A stretch of 64,000 nt of DNA, taken from Oxalobacteraceae sp. CFBP 13730 (lineage in GTDB: Bacteria; Pseudomonadota; Gammaproteobacteria; Burkholderiales; Burkholderiaceae_D). Where the stretch lies: the NCBI GenBank assembly GCA_014841835.1, contig JACYUQ010000001.1:1302001-1366000 (forward strand). The letters are read 5' to 3'. Numbering within the stretch: the stretch's first letter is position 1; each line of letters begins with the position of its first letter. The notes under the pieces are model-generated. The model was not told where the DNA came from and searched no databases. It saw nothing but the letters and a program-made list of their open reading frames with translations. The translations under genes and the position numbers were made by a program. Positions 35,895 through 48,097 of this stretch are shown piece after piece.

Positions 35895-38564
35895 TTATTT
35901 CGCCGCCGCCTTTTTGGCAGGTGCTTTCTTGGCCGCCGGCTTCTTGGCCACTGCCTTCTTGGCCGCAGGCGCTTTCTTGGCCGCTGGCTTGGCGGCCGCC
36001 TTGCGCGCTGCCTTCACCGGGGCGGCGGCACCGTCCACCGCTGCTTCGGCGTCTGCGGCGCCATCGGCGGCGCCGGCCTTGACCTTGGCGCCCGGCTTGG
36101 CCTTGCGCTCTTCGAACTCGAAGCTGATCTTGTTGTCCTTGCCACGCACCAGGAACGCCTTGAACGCGCGCCGCGTGCGCTGCGACACAAAGCCCGGCAG
36201 CAGGTCGGTCTTGCCTTCATTGAGCAGTTTGCTCATCTGTTCAGGCAGGATCTCCTGCTGCAGGATGATGCGGCCGCTGCGGAAATCGCACGTCTTTGGC
36301 TTGGCCACGCTGTGTTCGCACACATAGGCCAATGGCATTTCGAACACGCCGCCGGTGCACTTCGGGCACGGGCCGACCGGCGTCTGCCCGGTAAAGTCGA
36401 CGCCTTCGCCGTCGGCGCCTTCATCGTCCTGGCCAAAGTCGAACTCGAGCTTGAAGTTCTTGATCTCTTCGTCGCGCACGATGCGCAGGATGGCGGCAAA
36501 CGGGCGGCCCATTTTCGAGCGGAAGCCTTGCAGCGGGCCGATCGTGCGTTTTTCGAGCAGCTCTTCGACTTCGCTGATCTCGAACTGGCGGCTGCCCGGC
36601 GTTTTGCTCATCGAGAAATCGCACTTGGTGCAGGCAAAGCGGCGGTAGTTTTCCTTGACCACGCTCGCGCAGTTCGGGCACGGGGTGGTGAGCGTTGCGT
36701 AGTCGCCCGGGATCGTGTCGTTGCTGTATTCCTTGGCGCGCTTGACGATGATCTGGGTCATCTGGGCGATTTCGCGCATGAATTCTTCACGCGAGATCTT
36801 GCCCTTTTCCATTTGCGACAGCTTGAATTCCCATTCACCGGTCAGCTCGGGCGCGGTCAGTTCATTCACGCCCAGGCCGCGCAGCAAGGTCATCAGCTGC
36901 GATGCTTTTGCGGTCGGCATCAGCTCGCGGCCTTCGCGCAGCAGGTATTTCTCGGTCAGCAAGCCCTCGATGATGGCGGCGCGGGTGGCTGGCGTGCCCA
37001 GGCCCTTGCCGGCCATCGCGTCGCGCAGCTCGTCCGAGTCGATCAGCTTGCCAGCGCCTTCCATGGCCGACAGCAGCGTCGCTTCGTTGTAGCGCGCAGG
37101 CGGTTTGGTGACCAGGGCGTTGGCCGTGATTTTTTCGGTCAGGACTTTCTCGCCCTTGGCCACCGGCACCAGGTTGGCGCCATCCTTGTCGTCGCCCAGG
37201 TCCTTGCCATACACGGCCAGCCAGCCGGGATTGGTCATGACCTTGCCTTCGGTCTTGAACTGGTGGCCGGAGACTTCGGTGAAGCGCGTGGTGACCAGGA
37301 ATTCAGCGGCCGGGAAGAACACGGCCAGGAAGCGGCGCGTGACCAGGTCGTACAGTTTCTGTTCCGGCTCGGACAGGTTTTTCGGCACGATGCCGGTCGG
37401 GATGATCGCGAAGTGATCCGAAATCTTGGTGTTGTCGAAAATGCGCTTGTTCGGCTTGACCCAGCCGCCCTTGGTCACTTGCTTGGCGAACTGATTGTAG
37501 TTATTGGTCTCGGCCAGCGCGACCAGCGTTTCCTTGACCGTGGCAATATAGTCCTCGGGCAAGTGGCGCGAATCGGTACGCGGGTAGGTCAGTACCTTGT
37601 GCTTTTCGTACAGCGCCTGGGCCAGACCCAGCGTGTTCTTGGCCGAAAAACCGAAACGGCCGTTGGCTTCGCGCTGCAGGCTGGTCAGGTCGAACAGCGC
37701 TGGCGCCATCGACGTGGTCGGTTTTGATTCTTCGGTGACGGCGCCCTGCTTGCCGCGGCAGGCAGAGGCGATCGAGTCGGCCGCGGTCTTGCTCCACAGG
37801 CGCTCGGCGCGCTTTTCGGGGTCGTTCTCGTCCTTCTTGAACTTCTGGTCGAGCCAGCGGCCTTCGTAGATTCCGGCGGCGCACACGAACTCGGCGCGCA
37901 CTTCCCAGTAGTCGCGGGCGACGAATTTCTTGATCTTTTCTTCACGCTCGACCACGATCGACAGCGTCGGCGTCTGCACGCGACCGACGGTGGTCAGGTA
38001 GAAGCCGCCCTCTTTCGAGTTGAACGCCGTCATGGCGCGCGTGCCGTTGATGCCGATCAACCAGTCGGCTTCGGAGCGGCAGCGCGCGGCATCGGCCAGC
38101 GGCAGCATTTCTTCGTCGCTGCGCAGATTGGCGAAGCCGTCGCGGATCGCGCCGGCCGTCATCGACTGCAGCCACAGGCGCTTGACCGGTTGCTTGGCCT
38201 TCGCGTTCTGCGCAATCAGGCGGAAAATCAGTTCACCCTCGCGCCCGGCATCGCATGCGTTGATCAGCGTCGTGACATCCTTGCGCTTGATCAAACGATT
38301 CAGCACCTTCAGGCGCGATTCGGTCTTGGCGATCGGGTTGAGCGCGAAGTACGGCGGGATCATGGGCAGGTGCGTGAAGCTCCACTTGCCGCGCTTGACG
38401 TCGTGCTCTTCGGGCACGGCGATTTCGAGCAGGTGGCCAACAGCCGACGAGAGCACGAATTCGTCCGATTCGAAGTACTCATCGTGCTTGGTGAAGCCGC
38501 CCAGTGTCTTGGCGATGTCGTTCGCGACCGACGGCTTCTCGGCGATGATGAGGGATTTGGTCAT
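35895..38564 (-). CDS. topB: DNA topoisomerase III with Lys/Ala-rich tail
   Basis: An 889-residue type IA topoisomerase. The Toprim domain (about 1-135) starts 'SLIIAEKPSVA' and holds the metal site near 'NACDAGREGELIF'. The nicking tyrosine is Y327 in 'YPRTDSRHLP'. Zinc-ribbon-like segments follow ('CPNCASVV..FACTKCDF' and 'CPKCTGGVF'). The last ~60 residues are AAKK/PAAKK repeats like histone H1 or AlgP tails. It decatenates DNA and resolves recombination intermediates. The ATG at 38564 begins the canonical N-terminus; the frame runs back to 38843 without homology. The 244-bp gap upstream contains the smg terminator. Confidence 0.95.
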   Translation of the reverse strand: MTKSLIIAEKPSVANDIAKTLGGFTKHDEYFESDEFVLSSAVGHLLEIAVPEEHDVKRGKWSFTHLPMIPPYFALNPIAKTESRLKVLNRLIKRKDVTTLINACDAGREGELIFRLIAQNAKAKQPVKRLWLQSMTAGAIRDGFANLRSDEEMLPLADAARCRSEADWLIGINGTRAMTAFNSKEGGFYLTTVGRVQTPTLSIVVEREEKIKKFVARDYWEVRAEFVCAAGIYEGRWLDQKFKKDENDPEKRAERLWSKTAADSIASACRGKQGAVTEESKPTTSMAPALFDLTSLQREANGRFGFSAKNTLGLAQALYEKHKVLTYPRTDSRHLPEDYIATVKETLVALAETNNYNQFAKQVTKGGWVKPNKRIFDNTKISDHFAIIPTGIVPKNLSEPEQKLYDLVTRRFLAVFFPAAEFLVTTRFTEVSGHQFKTEGKVMTNPGWLAVYGKDLGDDKDGANLVPVAKGEKVLTEKITANALVTKPPARYNEATLLSAMEGAGKLIDSDELRDAMAGKGLGTPATRAAIIEGLLTEKYLLREGRELMPTAKASQLMTLLRGLGVNELTAPELTGEWEFKLSQMEKGKISREEFMREIAQMTQIIVKRAKEYSNDTIPGDYATLTTPCPNCASVVKENYRRFACTKCDFSMSKTPGSRQFEISEVEELLEKRTIGPLQGFRSKMGRPFAAILRIVRDEEIKNFKLEFDFGQDDEGADGEGVDFTGQTPVGPCPKCTGGVFEMPLAYVCEHSVAKPKTCDFRSGRIILQQEILPEQMSKLLNEGKTDLLPGFVSQRTRRAFKAFLVRGKDNKISFEFEERKAKPGAKVKAGAADGAADAEAAVDGAAAPVKAARKAAAKPAAKKAPAAKKAVAKKPAAKKAPAKKAAAK

Positions 38565-38759
38565 AGTGTTTCTCGTCGTACTGTCTATATAGTGTGGGGC
38601 TTGCGCATCATACATGCTCAAGCTGGCGCTGGTGAAATTCCAGCCATCATGCCAGTTTGGTAACGTCCTGAAGGAAGCGGCCAATGATAAGCGGGTTCCC
38701 GCGCTTCCGGCAAGGGGCCGCCCCATGCTGGTGCATTCAGGCAGGTATGCCGGAAATAC

Positions 38760-38782
38760 AAAACGGGGCGCGCAGCCCCGTT
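38760..38782 (-). terminator. Terminator after smg
   Basis: An 8-bp stem (AACGGGGC / GCCCCGTT) with a 5-base loop and a T-run on the minus strand lies about 27 bases past the smg stop, upstream of topB. Confidence 0.85.
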
Positions 38783-38808
38783 CAGTCGTTACCATTATTG
38801 CATTATCT

Positions 38809-39267
38809 TCAATGCAATAACCGCGGCTCCTGCTCGTCGTCATCGCTGAACAGATCGTCGAACATCAGCGCGTCCGGCTCCTTGCCCTGACTCCACAGCA
38901 CCATCAACACGATGATCTTGAGTTTGCTCAATGCAATGGGCGATTCATCGCAGGCCAGTGCACGCTCGATGACGATTTCGCGCTGAATCGGGCCGAGCAC
39001 CTTGGCGCTTTCGAGGAAGGCGATGAAGCCGATCGCCGCACTGCCGAGCTCGATGTATTCTTCGTCGACGTAGTAACGCGTGCCCGTGGACGCATCGATG
39101 GTTTCGGGCAGCGGCGCGTCGGTCAACCCGCCCAGCCAGTCGAGCGCCTCCGTGATTTCGATGTCATCGAAACCAACGGCGGAGAGCTTGCGCGCCAAGG
39201 CTGCCGGCTCGGGGCAGGCGTCGGGACGGTAGTACGTCTCGTAGAGATAGACCAGGATGTCGAACAT
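38809..39267 (-). CDS. smg: Smg family protein (DUF494)
   Basis: A 152-residue acidic protein beginning '[13 protein letters not shown]', the family's signature start. The family is defined by position beside dprA and topB in proteobacteria; its biochemical role is unsettled. The ATG at 39267 matches the family start; the frame to 39354 does not. It is followed by a terminator, and dprA lies 212 bp upstream. I see no gene in 39268-39479. Confidence 0.93.
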   Translation of the reverse strand: MFDILVYLYETYYRPDACPEPAALARKLSAVGFDDIEITEALDWLGGLTDAPLPETIDASTGTRYYVDEEYIELGSAAIGFIAFLESAKVLGPIQREIVIERALACDESPIALSKLKIIVLMVLWSQGKEPDALMFDDLFSDDDEQEPRLLH

Positions 39268-39479
39268 AGTGACGCTACTGTAGCAGCTAAACTTCGTGAG
39301 GCACAAGTGGAGCACGCCCGCCACGCCGCACCGCGGAAAAACCGTTGTATCCAAGCCTTGTTCAATAAGCCACCTTATTAAAACCCATTAGAAACAAGCA
39401 CATACCAATCGCATAATGCGAATTGACGAGCATGGCCGACGTGTCATCGCCGGTCATAAATACGCCTGCAACGGTGCTG

Positions 39480-40610
39480 TCAGCGCCAGATACGCTGCAC
39501 CCGCCCGCCCGGCAACCGGGTCACGAAGCCGGCCAGTTCCAGCGCGAGCAGGCGCGCGCCGAGGGCGCCGGGATCGAGCGCCAGGCGGGCCAGCAGCTCG
39601 TCGAGCGCGACCGGTTCGTGGCCCAGGGCGTCAAGCAGGATGGGGTCGTCGCCCAACGCAGGCACAACCGCAGCCGCCTGCGGCAACCGTGCCAGCGGCG
39701 ACACGCGCATGGCCATCAACACATCGTCCACCGTTTCGACCAGCTGTGCGCCTTCGCGGATCAGGCGATGACAGCCCTTGGTCAGCGCCGAATGGATGGA
39801 GCCGGGCAACGCGAACACGTCACGGCCCTGCTCGGCCGCCAGTTGCGCCGTGATCAGCGAGCCGGACTGCGCCGCGGCCTCGATCACCAGCACGCCGGCC
39901 GCCAGGCCGCTGATGATGCGGTTGCGGCGCGGGAAGTTGGCGCCCAGCGGCGGCGTACCCAGCGCGTATTCGCTGACGATGCAGCCCTGTTCGGCGATCC
40001 GGTGCGCGAGCGCACGGTTGCGCGCCGGATAGACACGATCCAGGCCCGTGCCGACAACGGCAATCGTCGAGCCGCCCCCGCGCAGCGCGCCCTCGTGCGC
40101 CGCCGTGTCGATTCCCAGCGCCAGCCCTGACACCACGCACAGTCCGGCGCCGGACAACGCCGCGGCGAACGATTCGGCATCCAACCGGCCCTGCACGCTC
40201 GCATTGCGGCTGCCCACGACCGCGATGAGCGGCTGCGCCAGCAAGTCGAGGTGGCCGCTGACATATAACAGCAGCGGCGGATCGGGGATCTGGGCCAGCG
40301 CCGGCGGATAGCGTGGATCGTGGAACGTGACGAGATGGTGATCAGGCGCGGCCAGCCAGGCCAGCGTGGCCGCGATAAGGGTCGCCAACTCGGGCGTGAC
40401 GGGCGCGCAGATGGCACGCGCCTGGGCGGCCGTGACGTGGGCGCCCAGCGCTGCCGGACCGGCGCACAGGATGGCGCCGGGGGTGCCGAACACGGCCAGC
40501 AACGCGTGCACGCTGCGGCGCCCTACCCCGTCGGCCTGTTCCAGGCGCAGCCAGTCGGCGATCGGGGTGGCGTGCTGGGCAGGCGTTGGGCGGGGGTCCG
40601 TGGCCTGCAC
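39480..40610 (-). CDS. dprA: DNA-processing protein DprA
   Basis: A 376-residue protein that loads RecA on incoming single-stranded DNA during natural transformation. The Rossmann-like core has 'AVVGSRNAS', 'SGLALGIDTAAHEGAL' and 'EAAAQSGSLITA', and 'FALPGSIHS' follows. A C-terminal winged-helix-like part ends the protein. It starts at a GTG with GGAG 10 bases upstream, 7 bp after the LysM gene stop, so the two are co-transcribed. Confidence 0.95.
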   Translation of the reverse strand: MQATDPRPTPAQHATPIADWLRLEQADGVGRRSVHALLAVFGTPGAILCAGPAALGAHVTAAQARAICAPVTPELATLIAATLAWLAAPDHHLVTFHDPRYPPALAQIPDPPLLLYVSGHLDLLAQPLIAVVGSRNASVQGRLDAESFAAALSGAGLCVVSGLALGIDTAAHEGALRGGGSTIAVVGTGLDRVYPARNRALAHRIAEQGCIVSEYALGTPPLGANFPRRNRIISGLAAGVLVIEAAAQSGSLITAQLAAEQGRDVFALPGSIHSALTKGCHRLIREGAQLVETVDDVLMAMRVSPLARLPQAAAVVPALGDDPILLDALGHEPVALDELLARLALDPGALGARLLALELAGFVTRLPGGRVQRIWR

Positions 40611-40617
40611 GGCGGGG

Positions 40618-41739
40618 TTACTCCGGTGATTTGACCACGTCGCCGACTTGCACGGGCGCTGTCACCGTCATGATCAAGCCGTATGAAACGTTCTTGAACA
40701 CGCGGAAGATGAACAGGCTGCCATTTTGCTCGTCAGGCATTTTCAACTGGGCACGCCCCATGCCGAGGAAACCCCGGCTCGCCGGGTCGGCCACAGTCTT
40801 CCCGACATGATAGAGCTGCAGCACGGCGCCGACATCGAGTCCGTCAACCGCGCCCCGGTTGACAGTGACGACCTGGCTCTGGCCGGCGTAAGTCACGCCG
40901 GCGTAAATGGACATCACGCGCGCATCGATCGGTTGCAGCGGCGCATGCGGCACGTAATTGCGCACCGGCGTGGGTGGCTGCGGCACCAGCAGGTCGCCCA
41001 CGCCCATCTCGCGCACGGTGTCGACGACCTGGAAGGTGTGCGCGTCGACGCCGGGGCCGGCCGGGGTGACGAGCTTGACGCTGCCCAGGAAGGCCGCTTC
41101 ATGCGCCATCACCTTGCCGGTCTGCGGATCGCGCAGCACGGTGCCGGGGCGGAACACCTGATACACCGTGTCGTTCGTGAGCGTGCCATGGACGTACACG
41201 CGGTCGCCCATGCCCAGGTAGAAACGGCCTTCCTGCGAGGCGACGATGCGTGGCGCCCCGGCCAGCTCATCGGCTTCGACCACCAGCGGCTGGGTCAGGT
41301 ACGGCTCGATGGCCCCGGCGGGAATCGACGGCACCGCGCCCTGGCCGGTGCCTTCGCTGCGCACCTGCGGCGACAGGCGCGTCAGCGGCGGCTGGCCACG
41401 GCCATCGCCATCTTCGCCGGGCCGGTTGAACGACAGGCGGCCGCGCGCGCGGTCGAACCAGATCACCTGGCCCGGATAGATCCAGTGCGGGTTGCGGATT
41501 TCATCACGGTTCATGCCCCAGACCTGTGGCCAGCACCATGGGTTGCGCAAGAACTTGCCAGAAATGTCCCAGAGGGTGTCGCGCTTGACGACGACGTGCT
41601 TGTCGGGGGCGTCGGGGCGGAACGCGCAGGCCGCCGACGGGGCTGCGGCATTCGTCTGGGCCACGGCGGCGCCGCTGGCGGCGCAGGCCAGCAAGGCCAC
41701 CGCTGCAGCATGGGCCATGACTGTGCTAAAATTTTTCAT
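40618..41739 (-). CDS. LysM domain protein, exported
   Basis: A 373-residue protein with a signal peptide (about 1-28). A LysM-type peptidoglycan-binding segment (about 48-98) contains 'VVKRDTLWDISGKFL' and 'NPHWIYPGQVIW'. The remaining ~270 residues are beta-rich and unassigned. This LysM protein upstream of dprA is a regular part of the betaproteobacterial topB-smg-dprA block, divergent from def-fmt. It is probably periplasmic and wall-associated. The intergenic region 41740-42020 contains no gene; a TATAGA at 41872-41877 could be a -10 for def. Confidence 0.92.
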   Translation of the reverse strand: MKNFSTVMAHAAAVALLACAASGAAVAQTNAAAPSAACAFRPDAPDKHVVVKRDTLWDISGKFLRNPWCWPQVWGMNRDEIRNPHWIYPGQVIWFDRARGRLSFNRPGEDGDGRGQPPLTRLSPQVRSEGTGQGAVPSIPAGAIEPYLTQPLVVEADELAGAPRIVASQEGRFYLGMGDRVYVHGTLTNDTVYQVFRPGTVLRDPQTGKVMAHEAAFLGSVKLVTPAGPGVDAHTFQVVDTVREMGVGDLLVPQPPTPVRNYVPHAPLQPIDARVMSIYAGVTYAGQSQVVTVNRGAVDGLDVGAVLQLYHVGKTVADPASRGFLGMGRAQLKMPDEQNGSLFIFRVFKNVSYGLIMTVTAPVQVGDVVKSPE

Positions 41740-42020
41740 TGAAGACGTCCGTTAAGTCCGGCGTTAAGACAGCGTAAATCCGAATACGATTGCAGGCCGC
41801 GCGGCTATTGCGCCCGGCCGCGGCGCCAGAAGCATCACGACGTACCGCTCCCCGCCCACGGAAGGGTTGCTGTATAGAATCAAATTCTGCACACAATTGC
41901 CTGAACTAGCAAGACAAACCGGCGTTTGTCCTGCGGGGCGTGTGGCGCATTTGCTGTCTGAAATTGCCCGCGCTCTAGCCCCCCGTCAACCGCACCCACC
42001 TCTCGAAATCCGAACTGATC

Positions 42021-42560
42021 ATGGCCCTACTCGACATCCTTCGCTATCCCGACCCACGCCTGCACAAGATTGCCACGCCAGTGACCGAATTCGGCACCGA
42101 GCGCCTGCGCACCCTGGTCGCCGACATGGCCGACACCATGTATGACGCGCCCGGCGTTGGCCTGGCCGCGAGCCAGGTGGACGTGCATGAGCAAGTCGTC
42201 ACGATCGACGTCACCGAAGCGCAGGACGATCTGATGGTGTTCATCAATCCTGAAATCACCTGGTCGAGCGACGAGCGCGCCGTGTACGACGAAGGCTGCC
42301 TGTCGGTGCCGGGCGTGTACGATGGCGTCGAGCGGCCGTCGCGCGTGAAGGTGCGCGCCTTCGATCTCGAGGGCAAGGAATTCACGGTCGACGCCGATGG
42401 CCTGCTGGCCGTCTGCATCCAGCACGAGATGGATCACCTCAAGGGCAAGGTGTTTGTCGAATACCTGTCGCCGCTGAAACGCAACCGCATCAAGGCCAAG
42501 CTGCAGAAAGAAGAGCGCGGCCTGGCGCGTGAAGCGGCCCAGCGCGGCGCGCGTCGTTGA
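42021..42560 (+). CDS. def: Peptide deformylase
   Basis: A 179-residue Fe2+/Zn2+ hydrolase that removes the formyl group from nascent proteins. All three motifs are present: 'GVGLAASQV', 'EGCLSVPG' (metal-ligand Cys) and 'QHEMDHLKG' (two His ligands and the catalytic Glu). No clear ribosome site is seen before the ATG. fmt overlaps its stop by 1 bp. Confidence 0.98.
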   Translation: MALLDILRYPDPRLHKIATPVTEFGTERLRTLVADMADTMYDAPGVGLAASQVDVHEQVVTIDVTEAQDDLMVFINPEITWSSDERAVYDEGCLSVPGVYDGVERPSRVKVRAFDLEGKEFTVDADGLLAVCIQHEMDHLKGKVFVEYLSPLKRNRIKAKLQKEERGLAREAAQRGARR

Positions 42561-43507
42561 TGAAGGTCGTCTTTGCCGGCACGCCGGAGTTTGCCGCCGT
42601 CGCCCTGCGTGCGATCCACGAAGCCGGCTTCACCGTTCCGCTGGTGCTCACTCAGCCCGACCGCCCGGCCGGGCGCGGGATGCAGTTGCAGGCTTCCAGC
42701 GTCAAGCAATACGCGCTGGCGCATGGCATGCCGGTCGCACAGCCGCTGTCGCTGCGCACCGACAGCAAGGACCCCGAACGCGCCGAACAGGCACGCGCGG
42801 CCCATGCGCAGCTGCTGGCACTGGACTATGACGTGATGGTGGTGGCGGCCTATGGCCTGATCCTGCCCCGCAGCACGCTCGACATCCGCCCCTGCATCAA
42901 TATTCACGGCTCGCTGCTGCCACGCTGGCGGGGCGCCGCGCCGATCCACCGCGCGATCGAGGCGGGCGACGTCGATGCTGGCGTGACCATCATGGAAATG
43001 GAAGAAGGCCTCGACACCGGCCCGATGCTGCTGATGGAAGGCTTGCCGATCGAGGCCACCGACACCACCGGCACGCTGCACGACAAGGTGGCGGCGCTGG
43101 GCGCGCGCATGATCGTCGAGGCGCTGCACAAGATGGCCGCCGGCGAGCTGGTCGCCACGCCGCAGCCAGAAGCCGGCGTGACCTACGCGGCCAAGATCAC
43201 GAAAGAAGAAGCCAGGCTCGATTTCGCACTGTCGGCGGACGTCCTGGCGCGCAAGGTCCGTGCGTTCAATCCGTTTCCCGGTGCGAATGGCGTGGTCGAT
43301 GGCGTGGCGGTCAAGATCTGGCATGCCGTTGCAGTGGAAGGCAGCGGCGCACCGGGCCAGGTGCTGCAGGCCGATGCAGGCGGGATCGTGGTGGCGTGTG
43401 GCGCGGGCGCGCTACGCCTGACCGAGCTGCAAAAACCGGGCGGCAAGCGCCTGGCGGCAGCAGAATTCCTGAAGGGCTTTGCGCTGACGGGACTGCAATT
43501 CAGCTAA
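42560..43507 (+). CDS. fmt: Methionyl-tRNA formyltransferase
   Basis: A 315-residue enzyme that formylates initiator Met-tRNA with 10-formyl-THF. The N-terminal domain has '[17 protein letters not shown]', the active-site '[20 protein letters not shown]' and '[17 protein letters not shown]'; the C-terminal OB-like domain binds tRNA. The ATG at 42560 uses the last base of the def stop (TGATG); a TTG at 42557 is in frame but unlikely. Translational coupling with def is expected. Confidence 0.98.
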   Translation: MKVVFAGTPEFAAVALRAIHEAGFTVPLVLTQPDRPAGRGMQLQASSVKQYALAHGMPVAQPLSLRTDSKDPERAEQARAAHAQLLALDYDVMVVAAYGLILPRSTLDIRPCINIHGSLLPRWRGAAPIHRAIEAGDVDAGVTIMEMEEGLDTGPMLLMEGLPIEATDTTGTLHDKVAALGARMIVEALHKMAAGELVATPQPEAGVTYAAKITKEEARLDFALSADVLARKVRAFNPFPGANGVVDGVAVKIWHAVAVEGSGAPGQVLQADAGGIVVACGAGALRLTELQKPGGKRLAAAEFLKGFALTGLQFS

Positions 43508-43530
43508 CGAAGCACGCGCTTCGAATACGA

Positions 43531-43558
43531 CAAGGCAGCCCACGGGCTGCCGTTTTTG
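43531..43558 (+). terminator. Terminator after fmt
   Basis: An 8-base arm GGCAGCCC pairs with GGGCTGCC and is followed by T5, about 25 bases past the stop. Confidence 0.9.
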
Positions 43559-43571
43559 TCTTCACGCCATG

Positions 43572-43596
43572 AAAAAGGCGCCTCGCCGGCGCCTTG
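43572..43596 (-). terminator. Terminator after the BrnA-like gene
   Basis: On the minus strand a GGCGCC / GGCGCC stem followed by T5 lies about 8 bases past the stop at 43604. Confidence 0.8.
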
Positions 43597-43603
43597 CAAC
43601 TGC

Positions 43604-43834
43604 TTAGTCTGCCTGCGAATCACGCTCGGCATCCATGTGCTCACGCAAAACCTGGTTGATGCGGGTCTGATAGCCAGGACCTGCGGCCTTGAACCATTCA
43701 AGCATATCCACATCCAGGCGGATCGTGACGATTTGTTTCACACCATTGCTGGCGACTTGAGGTTTCGACGATGCTGCTGGCTCCGGGTTGCGGTCCATCG
43801 GCTGATCCCAGTCCGGTCGATATTCTTTGTTCAT
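43604..43834 (-). CDS. BrnA-type antitoxin, orphan
   Basis: A 76-residue protein whose C-terminal half matches the ribbon-helix-helix BrnA antitoxins: 'QIVTIRLDVDMLEWFKA' then 'GPGYQTRINQVLREHM'. BrnA normally follows its RNase toxin BrnT in one operon, represses the promoter and neutralises BrnT. Here no BrnT-sized gene lies upstream (43835-44069) and fmt ends downstream. A GGGA site precedes the ATG at 43834. It may be a remnant, an anti-toxin against toxins elsewhere, or a plain repressor. Confidence 0.82.
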   Translation of the reverse strand: MNKEYRPDWDQPMDRNPEPAASSKPQVASNGVKQIVTIRLDVDMLEWFKAAGPGYQTRINQVLREHMDAERDSQAD

Positions 43835-43892
43835 GCGTTATCCCATCTATTCACGCCACTCGCGGTGGCTTGACTTGATTGTCGTCTCACCA

Positions 43893-43956
43893 TGTAACGT
43901 AAAGATTGCTGCACAACTGTGAATTGTAACGCCATGTAACACATTGCATGTTACAT
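43893..43956. promoter_or_regulatory. Cluster of TGTAAC / GTTACA motifs between brnA-like gene and metH
   Basis: TGTAAC occurs at 43893-43898, 43925-43930 and 43935-43940, and its complement GTTACA at 43950-43955. The last two lie within the inverted repeat ATGTAAC-N9-GTTACAT (43934-43956). Four copies in about 64 bp of a divergent intergenic region look like an operator array. The ribbon-helix-helix BrnA-like protein encoded alongside is a candidate binder; a methionine regulator for metH is the alternative. Confidence 0.45.
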
Positions 43957-44008
43957 ACAAAAGGATACATACACAGGGTCAACTTTTAGCGATATCAACG
44001 GCCTGGCG

Positions 44009-44014
44009 TATAAT
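44009..44014 (+). promoter_or_regulatory. Consensus -10 box for metH
   Basis: TATAAT lies 56 bases before the metH ATG. The -35 region is poor (TTAGCG at 43986-43991, 17-base spacing), which suggests activator dependence. I see no cobalamin or SAM riboswitch fold in this short leader. Confidence 0.5.
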
Positions 44015-44069
44015 CGTAGACCGCCCAACAGGCAACATCTTCAAGCCGCCCTCCTCGAAAGACCTCACC

Positions 44070-47840
<3,771 letters not shown>

Positions 47841-47844
47841 CCCA

Positions 47845-48009
47845 AATAGGGTCAGAGTAGAATTAATTAGTAATTTTTTCTGAGATCACTAATTTTAATT
47901 AGGGTTAGAGTCGAATTATTGAGCAATTGCTCTCGCTAATAGCGGTCTCGGCCATTTGCGGCCTTGCGGATTGGAAAAGTTGTCAAACAATTCGACTCTG
48001 ACCCTAATT
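47845..48009. repeat. Interspersed-repeat-like element with near-perfect 21-bp inverted repeats
   Basis: Two 21-base arms, at 47897-47917 and 47989-48009, are inverted copies of each other with one mismatch, around a 71-base centre. A third, direct copy of the same motif lies at 47845-47864. The motif core is AGGGTCAGAGTCGAATT. The segment is notably AT-richer than its surroundings and has no ORF of note. It looks like a small non-autonomous element (MITE- or REP-like). It sits directly after the metH stop and before the terminator of the convergent gene. Confidence 0.65.
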
Positions 48010-48041
48010 GTTGGGTAATTGCTTTTCTGGGCTGGGGATGC

Positions 48042-48076
48042 AAAACGGGCCGGCAGGTTATCCTGACGGCCCGTTT
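48042..48076 (-). terminator. Terminator after EAL-HDOD gene
   Basis: A long stem with AAACGGGCC / GGCCCGTTT ends and an inner TCAGG / CCTG part, followed by T4 on the minus strand, lies about 22 bases past the stop at 48098. Confidence 0.88.
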
Positions 48077-48097
48077 CGGGGTGATGTTGTTGGCGGA

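Noticed and set aside
35895..36010. Short tandem repeats at the topB 3' end as a possible CRISPR or satellite
   Set aside because: They encode the in-frame Lys/Ala-rich tail of topoisomerase III and have no spacer structure.
38586..38591. TATATA as a -10 box for topB
   Set aside because: No -35 element lies at an acceptable spacing, so it was not listed as a promoter.
43835..44069. Cobalamin, SAM or SAH riboswitch upstream of metH
   Set aside because: Only about 50 bases lie between the probable transcription start and the ATG, and no B12-box or known aptamer core was seen.
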